64,000 bases of DNA from Acinetobacter sp. ANC 3813. GTDB lineage: Bacteria > Pseudomonadota > Gammaproteobacteria > Pseudomonadales > Moraxellaceae. Position numbers and translations under genes: made by a program. Within the stretch, counting starts at the first letter, position 1; every line of letters begins with the position of its first letter. Positions 45,801 through 53,805 of this stretch are shown here, piece after piece. The stretch lies in assembly GCF_002135435.1 (NCBI RefSeq), contig NZ_NEGK01000008.1, positions 62,001 through 126,000 of the forward strand, read 5' to 3'. A model generated the notes under the pieces. It was given only the letters and a program-made list of their open reading frames with translations. It was not told the DNA's origin and searched no databases.

Positions 45801-46445
45801 CAGCAATTTATTGCCTATCAGTCAATGTTTAGCACGCAATCTGAATTGCGCGAACAATTGAAAATTAAACAAGAATTGCATTTGGTGAATGCCGGAAAGC
45901 TCACGCAATTTGCAGAGCAAATACAAAGTATTCAGCAGGAAGAACACCGCTGGAGCAAAATTTCCAGTTTAATCGGTGATGCCAAAGGCAAAGACTTCCG
46001 CGAATATGCGCAGCAGTACAATCTTGATATTTTAGTGGAATATGCCAATCAGCAATTGCACCAGCTGTCGCAGCGCTATACGCTCAAACGCTTAGAAAAC
46101 TCATTAAGCCTCGGCATTATTGACCATGATATGGATGGCGAATTACGCTCTACAGCCTCATTATCTGGCGGCGAATCTTTCCTGACTGCGCTGGCCTTAT
46201 CGCTCGCGATTGCCAATATGGCATCCGGCTCAATGAAAATTGAATCATTATTTATTGATGAAGGCTTCGGCACACTCGACGCTTCCAGTCTGCATATGGT
46301 GATGAATGCGCTGGATCAGCTGCAAAATCAAGGCCGCAAAGTGGTGCTGATTTCGCACATCCAAGAAATGCATGAACGGATTCCCGTCCAAATTCAGGTC
46401 AATCCCTTAGGCGCTGGCGCCAGTAGAATTGATGTCGTCGGTTAG
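42849..46445 (+). CDS. sbcC: exonuclease subunit SbcC (Rad50-like ATPase)
   Basis: 1198 residues. Walker A GKTGAGKST about residues 37-45, then two very long Gln-rich coiled coils flanking a zinc hook ACLVCGSTSHP (CxxC, about residue 596), then the ABC signature SLSGGESFLTALALSLA and Walker B SLFIDEGFGTLD near the C-terminus. It clamps DNA for SbcD. The hook joins two SbcC arms. The heavy use of Gln (CAG/CAA) in the coils is coding, not a satellite repeat. Confidence 0.95.
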   Translation: MKILSLRLKNLASLAGEHFIDFESQPLAAAGLIAIVGKTGAGKSTILDAMCLALFDKMPRFKHSDAKLTDSDGSSISTTFTSTILRRGTVSGFAELHFQAQDQKVYAARWEVKRSYNKATGKLQPASRTLTCISDGTVLATKTTPFEAAIQRLTQLSFKQFTRAVLLAQSDVTAFLNARDEERGELLEYLTNSEIFAKIGHLAFEKTKAVRQQRETLETRLGDVEILSEEQFDELKAQLKEADASYLNLLTEKKQLDLQQLWFERLHHFQAEITAKQLRFSSEEASLKALEPEKLHLRRLERFSEIRPSVYQQQKIFDTEQRLQPQIQQQQKLFNQLNQQFETEKLKFKAAETAFNTQQQFEQTHAGALSEVRKCVQERDFIGNDYKKIQSRFNALEQAQQPLLAQKTVLEQQKQQTEQQHTHLLLQLESSQHFSSLDSGLTAHLQQLQQFIQHYQNIEQQLGNQAQAEQQLAAFISQLEQNIQALGSADQLENQITQARLQRERKLNALGQLNAIQQNTEQLFTLKAEAAAQQSALEIIQPAQLQHAQNVAKAEQDFYTAKTEHLKLQEILQQQRLLHAENIEHLRSELKNGEACLVCGSTSHPYKTDDTAISKALFALHEQQEQQALAKEQDAFNTWQLAQQQLANHTAELEQLNIAIQQTADKIRNIEKSLSQQAEAAQLKLNFSQTPAEITAHIAQQQQSYQAEANQLEQQVQQWTENIKLQQQQLLHIQNIQQQLNSAQALQRNVLHIVQCLSAADQAQWQLHSLIIAQQIKSQLQTRADLLTQAEQLLQQQSQQQQQYSTNQQNIENNALQLQESAAALQEIKLKGQQNTETANQLIQQMTGADGIKANEWLMQFDEKRQRIQSEYQQLKHGYETLRQQFEHEKSQLDQLNAQFKQNQQNAHEAQGSIQDWLAQHADFLPEDLAQLSQISSAQEQQLRLKLQQAERQLNEANAALTTMQEQLAQHRTHQPHTDEAQLQQQFIAYQSMFSTQSELREQLKIKQELHLVNAGKLTQFAEQIQSIQQEEHRWSKISSLIGDAKGKDFREYAQQYNLDILVEYANQQLHQLSQRYTLKRLENSLSLGIIDHDMDGELRSTASLSGGESFLTALALSLAIANMASGSMKIESLFIDEGFGTLDASSLHMVMNALDQLQNQGRKVVLISHIQEMHERIPVQIQVNPLGAGASRIDVVG

Positions 46446-46457
46446 TAGAATAAAGTC

Positions 46458-46477
46458 CCCTCCTTAAAAAAGGAGGG
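46458..46477. terminator. short hairpin between sbcC and yggS
   Basis: CCCTCCTT (46458-46465) pairs with AAGGAGGG (46470-46477) around AAAA, between convergent genes. No T-run follows, so termination would be weak. Confidence 0.5.
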
Positions 46478-46492
46478 TTAGGACGGATTACA

Positions 46493-47209
46493 TCACGCCT
46501 TCAGTACATAATCCCGCTTGCCGAACAGTGCAGTGCCCACACGTACCATCGTTGAACCAGCCGCTACCGCAGCATTCATATCGCCAGACATTCCCATGCT
46601 TAAAGTATCCCAATCTTGTGGATGAGCATGAAGTGACTTCACGTGCTCAAATAAAGCCTTCGCATCAGCGAATGCGCCTGTATTTTCAGGCGCAGGTATC
46701 ACCATTAAACCGCGTAAACGTAAATTCGGCAGTTTTGAAATCTGCGCAACCAAATCAGCAACCTCATTCGGTTCACATCCATCTTTCGTCTCTTGACCGT
46801 CAATATTGACCTGCAGGCAAATATTCAGCGGCGCTTGAGATGCCTCACGCTGGCCGGATAAACGTTCCGCAATAATGAAGCGGTCTACGCCATGCACCCA
46901 TGCAAAATTTGCAGCTAAATGTTTAGTTTTATTGCGCTGTACATGGCCAATAAAATGCCATTCAATCGCTAAATCTTTGAGCGCCTCAATTTTTTCTAAA
47001 GCTTCCTGCAGATAATTTTCACCAAATGCGCGCTGCCCTGCAGCATGCATTTCCCGCAGCGCCGCGCTCGGGTGCGTCTTTGATACAGCCAGCAGTTCTA
47101 CAGTTTCCGCTTTACGGCCAGCCTGCTCACATGCCTGCTCAATCTGCTGCTGGACCTGTTCTCTTGCTTGTGAAAGTGTAATCATTGACGGGGTTCTCAT
47201 TTCATTCAT
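46493..47209 (-). CDS. YggS/PLPBP-family pyridoxal phosphate homeostasis protein
   Basis: 238 residues, a single PLP-binding barrel. The cofactor lysine is in LLAVSKTHPSAALREMHAAG, followed by FGENYLQEALEK, EWHFIGHVQRNK and LSMGMSGDMNAAVAAGSTMVRVG, the phosphate-binding end. It keeps free PLP in balance; no enzymatic reaction is known. ATG 47209 follows AAAGGAAAAAAAG. It lies back to back with pilT, as in many gammaproteobacteria. Confidence 0.93.
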   Translation of the reverse strand: MNEMRTPSMITLSQAREQVQQQIEQACEQAGRKAETVELLAVSKTHPSAALREMHAAGQRAFGENYLQEALEKIEALKDLAIEWHFIGHVQRNKTKHLAANFAWVHGVDRFIIAERLSGQREASQAPLNICLQVNIDGQETKDGCEPNEVADLVAQISKLPNLRLRGLMVIPAPENTGAFADAKALFEHVKSLHAHPQDWDTLSMGMSGDMNAAVAAGSTMVRVGTALFGKRDYVLKA

Positions 47210-47308
47210 CTTTTTTTCCTTTGCCCTTTAACTAACAGTTGGTTAAGCTGAGGGAAAGCCTTATTATTCTATCAAAATAATTAAGATTTAGACGTTCTCG
47301 GGGATATT

Positions 47309-48346
47309 ATGGATATTACAGAATTATTAGCGTTTTCTGCCAAAAATGGCGCGTCAGATTTACACTTATCAGCAGGTATGCCGCCAATGATTCGTGTAGA
47401 TGGTGAAGTCCGTCGCATCAACTTGCCTTCGTTAGAGCATAAAGAAGTGCACAAGCTTGTGTATGACATCATGAATGATAAACAGCGCCGAGATTTTGAA
47501 GAAAAACTAGAAACTGACTTCTCGTTTGAAGTTCCTGGCGTCGCACGTTTCCGTGTGAACGCATTTAACCAAAACCGCGGCGCTGGTGCAGTTTTCCGTA
47601 CCATTCCATCAAAAGTGCTTTCTCTTGAAGACCTAGGCATGGGCCAAATTTTCAAAGACATTTGCGAATATCCACGCGGTATTGTTCTGGTCACAGGCCC
47701 TACAGGTTCGGGTAAGTCTACCACGCTAGCAGCCATGATCGACTTCATTAACGATAACCGTTATGACCATATTTTGACGGTCGAAGATCCAATTGAATTT
47801 GTACACAATTCTAAAAAATGCTTGATTAACCAGCGTGAAGTGCACCGTGATACACATGGCTTTAACGAAGCGCTCCGTTCTGCACTTCGTGAAGACCCGG
47901 ATATTATCCTTGTCGGCGAGATGCGTGACCTTGAAACAATTCGTTTAGCGCTAACAGCGGCTGAAACGGGTCACTTGGTGTTCGGCACACTGCATACGAC
48001 ATCTGCGGCAAAAACCATTGACCGTGTGATTGACGTATTCCCTGCCGAAGAAAAGGATATGGTCCGCGCCATGCTTTCAGAATCGCTGCAAGCAGTAATT
48101 TCTCAAACACTGTTAAAGAAAAATGGCGGCGGCCGTGTGGCTGCGCATGAAATCATGATCGGTATTCCAGCCATCCGTAACTTGATCCGTGAAAACAAAG
48201 TCGCTCAAATGTATTCTGCGATTCAGACTGGTGCAAACTACGGCATGACTACACTCGATCAAAGTTTGAAAACACTGGTATCAAAAGGCATTATCAGCCC
48301 GCAAACTGCACGTACTGCAGCGAAGCAGCCTGAATCATTCCTGTAA
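47309..48346 (+). CDS. pilT: type IV pilus retraction ATPase PilT
   Basis: 345-residue hexameric AAA-like motor that depolymerises type IV pili, driving twitching and DNA uptake. Walker A GPTGSGKSTT about residues 132-141, Asp box, Walker B ILVGEMRDLETI, and His box TGHLVFGTLHTTSAAKTIDR, plus the PilT-specific AIRNLIRENK near the end. pilU follows after 24 bases. Confidence 0.97.
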   Translation: MDITELLAFSAKNGASDLHLSAGMPPMIRVDGEVRRINLPSLEHKEVHKLVYDIMNDKQRRDFEEKLETDFSFEVPGVARFRVNAFNQNRGAGAVFRTIPSKVLSLEDLGMGQIFKDICEYPRGIVLVTGPTGSGKSTTLAAMIDFINDNRYDHILTVEDPIEFVHNSKKCLINQREVHRDTHGFNEALRSALREDPDIILVGEMRDLETIRLALTAAETGHLVFGTLHTTSAAKTIDRVIDVFPAEEKDMVRAMLSESLQAVISQTLLKKNGGGRVAAHEIMIGIPAIRNLIRENKVAQMYSAIQTGANYGMTTLDQSLKTLVSKGIISPQTARTAAKQPESFL

Positions 48347-48370
48347 TAAAGCGGTCATTGGGAGCGATTT

Positions 48371-49492
48371 ATGGACTTTAACGGCTTACTCGACTACATG
48401 GTCGAAAAGAAAGCATCTGACTTATTTATTACGGCAGATGTAGAACCATCAATTAAGATTAACGGCACTATCATGCCGATTGGTTCTACTAAACTGCCAG
48501 GCGCTACAGTGGGCCAGCTGCTGCATTCCATTATGTCTGACAAACAGCGTAAAGAATTTGCAGATACCCGTGAATGCAACTTTGCAATCAGCAACACCAG
48601 TAAATCGGCACGTTTCCGTGTCAGCGCATTTCAGCAGCGTGACCAGCCCGGCATGGTGCTGCGCCGCATCGAAACAATCATTCCGACCATGGATGAGTTA
48701 AAGCTGCCGCCGATACTGAAAGAACTGGCAATGACCAAGCGCGGCATCATCATCTTTGTTGGCGCAACGGGTACAGGTAAATCAACCTCTCTGGCATCAA
48801 TCATTGGTTACCGCAATCAAAACTCGCATGGCCATATTATTACCATCGAAGATCCAATCGAATTTGTGCATGAACATCAGGGCTGTATCATCACTCAGCG
48901 TGAAGTCGGCATTGATACCGATTCTTTCGAAATTGCGCTGAAAAATACCCTACGTCAGGCGCCTGATGTGATCCTGATCGGTGAGATTCGTTCACGCGAA
49001 ACGATGGACTATGCTATTGCCTTTGCAGAAACCGGTCACTTGGTTTTTGCCACCCTGCATGCCAACAACGCCAACCAAGCAATTGACCGTATTATTCACT
49101 TCTTTGAAGCAGACCGTCACAGCCAATTGTTCATGGACTTATCACTGAACTTAAAAGCTATGGTTGCACAGCAGCTTATCCCAACACCCGATGGGAATAG
49201 CCGCCGCGCTGCGATTGAGATTTTGATTAACTCACCTTTAATTTCAGACTTAATCCGTAAAGGTGAAGTGCATGAAATTAAAGATTTAATGAAACGCTCA
49301 CGTGAATTGGGCATGCAAACATTTGACCAAGCTTTATTTGATTTGTATAAAGCCAAGCAAATTACCTATAAAGATGCGCTGAAACACGCCGATTCTCCGA
49401 ACGACTTGCGCCTGCAAATCAAATTGTCTGAAGAAGGCGGTGACCGCTTAATGAATGCCGGCACGAACATTACTTTTGATGGTCAATCATAA
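48371..49492 (+). CDS. pilU: PilU, accessory type IV pilus retraction ATPase
   Basis: 373 residues, paralogue of PilT with Walker A GATGTGKSTS (about 135-144), Walker B ILIGEIRSRETM and His box TGHLVFATLHANNANQAIDR. It helps PilT retract pili under load and cannot act alone in most species studied. The C-terminus carries an extra 25 residues after the core. Transcribed with pilT; a bidirectional terminator follows. Confidence 0.96.
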   Translation: MDFNGLLDYMVEKKASDLFITADVEPSIKINGTIMPIGSTKLPGATVGQLLHSIMSDKQRKEFADTRECNFAISNTSKSARFRVSAFQQRDQPGMVLRRIETIIPTMDELKLPPILKELAMTKRGIIIFVGATGTGKSTSLASIIGYRNQNSHGHIITIEDPIEFVHEHQGCIITQREVGIDTDSFEIALKNTLRQAPDVILIGEIRSRETMDYAIAFAETGHLVFATLHANNANQAIDRIIHFFEADRHSQLFMDLSLNLKAMVAQQLIPTPDGNSRRAAIEILINSPLISDLIRKGEVHEIKDLMKRSRELGMQTFDQALFDLYKAKQITYKDALKHADSPNDLRLQIKLSEEGGDRLMNAGTNITFDGQS

Positions 49493-49516
49493 AATTTCTA
49501 TTTTAATTTTGAGCAT

Positions 49517-49549
49517 AAAAAAACAGGCTTCTTATGAAGCCTGTTTTTT
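49517..49549. terminator. bidirectional terminator between pilU and fur
   Basis: CAGGCTTC (49524-49531) pairs with GAAGCCTG (49536-49543) between A and T tracts. Confidence 0.92.
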
Positions 49550-49574
49550 ATTTGAATCGATGATTCAACCGCAA

Positions 49575-50012
49575 TTATTTCTTACGGTATGCATCCTGAC
49601 ATGCTGGCGCATCGCAGTAGCCATACAAATTCAATGAGTGTCCTGTCAGTTCAAAACCGAATTTTTTAGCCACTTCGTGCTGTTCATGCTCGATCACTTC
49701 ATTGTTAAACTCAACCACTTTATTGCAGTTTTGGCAGACAATATGGTCGTGGTGATCTTCCTGCATAATTTCAAAAACAGAATGATTATTTTCAAAATGA
49801 TGACGCTGGATAATGCCGGCTGCTTCAAACTGCGTTAACACACGGTAAACAGTTGCTAAACCAACATCTTCGCCTTGTTCCAGTAAAGTTTTATAAATGT
49901 CTTCTGCACTAAGATGGTGTTGTTTTGAATTTTCTAATAATTCCAATATTTTAATTCGTGGAAGCGTAACTTTAAGTCCAGCTTTGCGTAAATCTTGGTT
50001 TGATATAGGCAT
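49575..50012 (-). CDS. fur: ferric uptake regulator Fur
   Basis: 145 residues. N-terminal winged helix (SAEDIYKTLLEQGEDVGLAT, then VYRVL) and a C-terminal dimer domain with EDHHDHIVCQNCNKVVEF, which holds the His cluster and a zinc CxxC, and a second Cys pair near the end (CDAPAC). Binds Fe(II) and represses iron-uptake genes. Divergent from bamE across about 110 bases; no perfect Fur box is seen there. Confidence 0.96.
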   Translation of the reverse strand: MPISNQDLRKAGLKVTLPRIKILELLENSKQHHLSAEDIYKTLLEQGEDVGLATVYRVLTQFEAAGIIQRHHFENNHSVFEIMQEDHHDHIVCQNCNKVVEFNNEVIEHEQHEVAKKFGFELTGHSLNLYGYCDAPACQDAYRKK

Positions 50013-50124
50013 GAAAAAAGGTCTCTCAACAAAATTAAAGTTGGAATATGCAACAAACTTTAGATGCAGTATGATCTATCCTTGGATCAAATGCATCATA
50101 ATTAATTTGGGATAGTGTAGCAAA

Positions 50125-50523
50125 ATGCAAAAACTCATGCTGACGTTATTCGTCACTTCATTGCTCGTAGGCTGTTCAACCTTGGGCGTTTATAAAGTTG
50201 ATATTCCTCAAGGAACGCCTCTTACGCAAGCACAAGCAGCTAAAATTCAACCTGGCATGAACTTTCAGCAAGTCCGCTTTTTGCTTGGCAGCCCAACTAT
50301 TACAGATCCAATGAATCCGCTGCGCTGGGACTACATCTACAACTATACCCCAGGAACTTATGCAAAAAAAGCCAAGATCCCTGCAGCACAAGGTCAGCAT
50401 TTAAAAGTCTTCTTTAACCAGCAAGGCATTGTCGAAAAAGTAGAAGGCTTGGAGACCATTCCAGAATCTCAACCGGGTTTGCCGGGTTCTAAAGAAGCGA
50501 TTCTAAACGCGCCTCCACTATAG
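50125..50523 (+). CDS. bamE: outer-membrane assembly lipoprotein BamE (SmpA/OmlA)
   Basis: 132-residue lipoprotein of the beta-barrel assembly machine. Signal MQKLMLTLFVTSLLVGC with lipobox LVGC, then the SmpA/OmlA core IQPGMNFQQVRFLLGSP and PLRWDYIYNYTPG. The gene order fur, bamE, rnfH is widely conserved. Confidence 0.95.
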   Translation: MQKLMLTLFVTSLLVGCSTLGVYKVDIPQGTPLTQAQAAKIQPGMNFQQVRFLLGSPTITDPMNPLRWDYIYNYTPGTYAKKAKIPAAQGQHLKVFFNQQGIVEKVEGLETIPESQPGLPGSKEAILNAPPL

Positions 50524-50531
50524 ACAGTTTA

Positions 50532-50556
50532 AGATAAAAAGAAACCCCTCCTTGAG
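50532..50556. terminator. bidirectional terminator between bamE and rnfH
   Basis: AAACCCCTC (50532-50540) pairs with GAGGGGTTT (50544-50552), with T-runs on either side. Confidence 0.92.
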
Positions 50557-50565
50557 GGGTTTTTC

Positions 50566-50892
50566 TTATGGCTTCAATTGTTTAAAGCGATTTCCTTTGC
50601 CAAAGCGGCCAACTGGATGATTCATCGCCCGATTACGCCGGATGTCCTTGGGATTAATGGTCAAAGCGCGGTAAATCTCAACACGATCCCCTGCAGACAG
50701 CCGCTGATGATGATCCTGCACACGCACCCCAAAAATACCCAATTGCAGCGGCTCTGGCAAAGCAACCTGCAGCGCAATGCCGCTTTGTTCAATAGCATCT
50801 AAAGCGGTCATGCCTTCTTTAAACGCGACAGCCAAATGAAATTGCTGATTTTCGGCAGCAAATGCCACCCAAACCTGAGCTGGAATAGCCAT
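50566..50892 (-). CDS. rnfH: RnfH-family ubiquitin-like protein
   Basis: 108 residues, beta-grasp fold of the RnfH group: VWVAFAAENQQFHLAVAFKE at the start, GIFGVRVQDHHQRLSAGDRV, then EIYRALTINPKDIRRNRA as the signature end. Role unclear; often with bamE/ratA. The start is ATG 50892, whose first base is the last base of the upstream stop (TAATG), showing translational coupling to the transporter-like gene. The longer frame to 50970 is within that gene. Confidence 0.88.
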   Translation of the reverse strand: MAIPAQVWVAFAAENQQFHLAVAFKEGMTALDAIEQSGIALQVALPEPLQLGIFGVRVQDHHQRLSAGDRVEIYRALTINPKDIRRNRAMNHPVGRFGKGNRFKQLKP

Positions 50893-51974
50893 TAGAATAA
50901 TTGCCCAACTACCGCGATAATGGCAGCAATAATGGCTACAGGCAGCACAATGCGCACCGCAATACGCCAAATGTTGTAAAAAGCTTCATTGCTGAAATTC
51001 ATTGATTTGCGCAAATGGCTGATTTTCATAATCCAGCCTGCAAATACAGCGTAGATCAAACAAATCACTAAGCCCCAAAGCATCAGTAGAACATTAAAAA
51101 TAGATGAAATTTGTGGAATAGCCCAAACAAATACAGCCGCCACTAAAATGAGCCAAAATACAGGTAAAGCCAATTGACGCTGCTGCAGCTGTTCACGCGC
51201 CATATTTAAAATCAGGCCTGCACCCATCACCGTTGCAAAAGACATGACATAAGCAGGAATTTCAGAAGTGACCGCAAAGAATCCAAATGCGACAACGGCC
51301 AGCAGCTGCGCGAACCAAATTGGCAATGCAGACTGTGTAGCCGACTCTTGCGTTTGTGCTGCCTGCAGGCTGCTTTGCCAATACAGGCCTAGACCTAAAC
51401 CGCTAGCAACCAATGCAAGCACTGTTGCACTGCCCCACTCACTAAAAGCGACTGGCGTGATATGCCATGCAGGCAATGATGTGCCTAAAATATTTGCTAC
51501 CGCTAAAGAAGCCACGACACCCAATGCCGTTAACAGCACGGTAAATTGACGCGGAATAAATGAAACTGCAAAAGCAAGAACCGCAAGTACTGCAAATACA
51601 ATATTCGGTGCGATATCAGGTACCGCAGAAAGCTTTAAGATCTGTGCAGAATTGGACAGCATGCCGCCAGCAAGAAAAGGAATAAATACCGCACCAAGCC
51701 AGCCAGCCAAACGCCATCTTTGCGATGCATCTGCATCACGAGTCAGATTGGATAATGCTTGCAATGCCGTAGTCTTTGAGCGTTTTGCCAAAGCAATTTC
51801 TAAATAACAAACCGGCAATGCCAAAATTAGCATTGTGGCGAGCCAAAGCAGCCAAAAATCCAGCTGGCGGTCAATTTGAATACCTGTCATTGGCGCCAAT
51901 GTAGCAATCACAATGAATGATAGGCAAAATGCCATCAGAGGCGATAACCATTTTGACATAGCATGATCCTGCAT
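50892..51974 (-). CDS. membrane transporter, possibly a shortened NSS-family symporter
   Basis: 360 residues from ATG 51974 (AGGAACGC upstream), with about eleven membrane segments. Weak resemblance to sodium-dependent neurotransmitter-type symporters: LALPVCYLEIALAKRSKT near the start (compare FxxPxxxxExxxG) and a final AFYNIWRIAVRIVLPVAIIA, typical of the last segment. It is shorter than usual (about 450). Substrate unknown. It is coupled to rnfH by an overlapping stop/start. Confidence 0.6.
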   Translation of the reverse strand: MQDHAMSKWLSPLMAFCLSFIVIATLAPMTGIQIDRQLDFWLLWLATMLILALPVCYLEIALAKRSKTTALQALSNLTRDADASQRWRLAGWLGAVFIPFLAGGMLSNSAQILKLSAVPDIAPNIVFAVLAVLAFAVSFIPRQFTVLLTALGVVASLAVANILGTSLPAWHITPVAFSEWGSATVLALVASGLGLGLYWQSSLQAAQTQESATQSALPIWFAQLLAVVAFGFFAVTSEIPAYVMSFATVMGAGLILNMAREQLQQRQLALPVFWLILVAAVFVWAIPQISSIFNVLLMLWGLVICLIYAVFAGWIMKISHLRKSMNFSNEAFYNIWRIAVRIVLPVAIIAAIIAVVGQLF

Positions 51975-52030
51975 GATGCGTTCCTTTATAAAATCTAGCG
52001 CTATTTTGCCCTGCTCAAGGCCGAAAATCA

Positions 52031-52064
52031 AAAACAAAAAGCAAACCACCCGAAGGTGATTTGC
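52031..52064 (-). terminator. terminator of the bacteriohemerythrin gene
   Basis: GCAAACCACC (52041-52050) pairs imperfectly with GGTGATTTGC (52055-52064); the minus strand continues into a T-rich run. Confidence 0.7.
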
Positions 52065-52121
52065 TGCGCTAAGTTATTACTACATTTTAATTCTAATTAT
52101 TTGCATGCTCTTATTGTCATT

Positions 52122-52577
52122 TTAAGAGAAAAAACGGCTGAACCAGTTTTTGCCTTTTTTCTTTTCTTTCTCTTTAATAATGCCGATCATATTTTCTTTA
52201 ACCGCGCCTACATAATCGGCATCATCGTGCTGAATATGGTTAATCAGCCACTTAGACAGCACCTCATGCAGTTCAGCCTCAATAGACTGGCCTTGCTCAA
52301 AACGCTCGCGGTAGGTTTCTATTTTCTTAATAAATAAATCATGCACACGCTTATGCGGCACACGGTATTTATAATCCGCTTCTTCTTGCAGCGATTCTTC
52401 AAAGGTAAAGTGTGACTGCGTATAGTCAATAATGTTATCAAGAGTCTGCTTTATACGATCACGGTCAGTATTTGCATCTACCCCATAAATCTCATTGATA
52501 TAGTCCAAAATACGCTTGTGCTGATCGTCAATCACATCGATGCCAGTATTATATTCTGGAATCCATTTCATTTTCAT
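52122..52577 (-). CDS. bacteriohemerythrin
   Basis: 151-residue oxygen-binding protein with a di-iron four-helix bundle. Iron ligands: H in DDQHKRIL, H and E in SHFTFEESL, H in VPHKRVHDLF (two), and HIQHDDADY. The start is ATG 52577 (AGGTGA upstream). Such proteins store or deliver oxygen in microaerobic conditions. It is a single gene. Confidence 0.92.
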   Translation of the reverse strand: MKMKWIPEYNTGIDVIDDQHKRILDYINEIYGVDANTDRDRIKQTLDNIIDYTQSHFTFEESLQEEADYKYRVPHKRVHDLFIKKIETYRERFEQGQSIEAELHEVLSKWLINHIQHDDADYVGAVKENMIGIIKEKEKKKGKNWFSRFFS

Positions 52578-52586
52578 TACGATCAC

Positions 52587-52862
52587 CTATGTCACTTTTA
52601 AGATATAAATCACATTAAAATGAATAATATAGATAAAATTGAAAAATAAAAATGAAGTGAAATACTCGGGTTTAAGCAAAATCCAGCAAAATGAATCTAT
52701 ATACTTGTTTTATAAAAGTTTTAATAAATAAACCTGACTATAAAGCTCAGATATTTTTTAACCAACCGAGCACTTTATTGCAAAAAAATACTGCACATTC
52801 AAATAATTAATATGCGATAAAAAATTCAGGCAGCGCCATAAAAAAAGCCGCCTGAATTATGC
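52587..52862. other. AT-rich gap with the amidotransferase terminator
   Basis: Only the terminator at 52816-52858 and AT-rich promoter-like DNA are seen. Confidence 0.4.
52816..52858 (-). terminator. terminator of the class II amidotransferase gene
   Basis: AATTCAGGC (52823-52831) pairs with GCCTGAATT (52850-52858), with T-runs in the loop and after on the minus strand. Confidence 0.75.
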
Positions 52863-53711
52863 CTAATACTGATCTGCTTTGGTCAAGCGTTTGAGGGATG
52901 GATCAAGGCGTTCACGCTCCAAACGGGCAATTTGAGTTTTTCCATGGCGGATCGGACGGCCATCCTGAAATAAAATCATTTCACCAGGCTCATAGGCTGT
53001 CCAGACTTCATTTTGTGTTAAGGGTTCAGTGGTAATCACTGCTACACGGTCTTCCGGCGTGGTCAGTTCACTAAAATCGACTTCCACATCCAAATCGATG
53101 AGCTGTGCTGGCTGAAATGGATACTCACGCACCAGCCAATGCAGCTTGGTAATGGCATAAGTAAACAGCGCTTGCCCATTGGATAGGCAAAAATTAAAAG
53201 TCCCATGCTCTGCAATTTGTGGGGAAATCTCTAACAACACGTCAAAAACTTCATCCAATGACGGTTCTGTATAACCAAAGCGCTTCACCAGCTGTTCCAG
53301 CAAATAGCAAAATGCGCGTTCGCTGTCCGTGTTGCCAACGGGCGTAAAGTGCCCTGCCAGATCAGGGTAAAAGTCGTGCAGATCGCCATTATGTGCAAAA
53401 ATCCACTGGCGTCCCCATAGCTCGCGGCTAAAGGGATGTGAGTTTTCTAAATTGATTTTGCCTTGCGTGGCTTTGCGGATGTGGGCAATCACATTGCGTG
53501 ATTTGATTGGGTAATTGCGGATCAACTCTGCAATAGGTGATTCGACAGCGGATTGATTGTCTGCGAACAAACGGCACGCTTTATCTTCAAAAAATGCAAT
53601 ACCAAAGCCGTCACAATGATCCGAGGTAATTCCCGCACGCTGCGAAAAACCGCGGAATGAAAAGGTAATATCCGTCGGCGTTGCGCAATTCATTCCTAAC
53701 AGCTGGCACAT
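52863..53711 (-). CDS. class II glutamine amidotransferase (YafJ-like)
   Basis: 282 residues of the N-terminal nucleophile amidotransferase family. Cys2 is the nucleophile (MCQLLGMNC); VIAHIRKATQG and SHPFSRELWGRQWIFAHNGDL follow as the glutamine-binding loop, then NTDSERAFCYLL. No synthase domain is attached, so the acceptor is unknown (EgtC/YafJ-like). Confidence 0.92.
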   Translation of the reverse strand: MCQLLGMNCATPTDITFSFRGFSQRAGITSDHCDGFGIAFFEDKACRLFADNQSAVESPIAELIRNYPIKSRNVIAHIRKATQGKINLENSHPFSRELWGRQWIFAHNGDLHDFYPDLAGHFTPVGNTDSERAFCYLLEQLVKRFGYTEPSLDEVFDVLLEISPQIAEHGTFNFCLSNGQALFTYAITKLHWLVREYPFQPAQLIDLDVEVDFSELTTPEDRVAVITTEPLTQNEVWTAYEPGEMILFQDGRPIRHGKTQIARLERERLDPSLKRLTKADQY

Positions 53712-53805
53712 AATTTTTCATCATCTGTCTAATTCACCACAATGCCTATTTTGCATGAGTCCTTATCCCAATTCAAACGGCAAAATCAGCGTTTCTTATA
53801 AGATT

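Noticed and set aside
43900-45900. Dense CAGCAG repeats
   Set aside because: They are Gln codons in the SbcC coiled coils and keep the reading frame; not a microsatellite or CRISPR.
50893-50970. Longer RnfH start
   Set aside because: The extra 26 residues are Cys/His-rich shadow sequence within the upstream transporter gene; the coupled ATG at 50892 fits the family.
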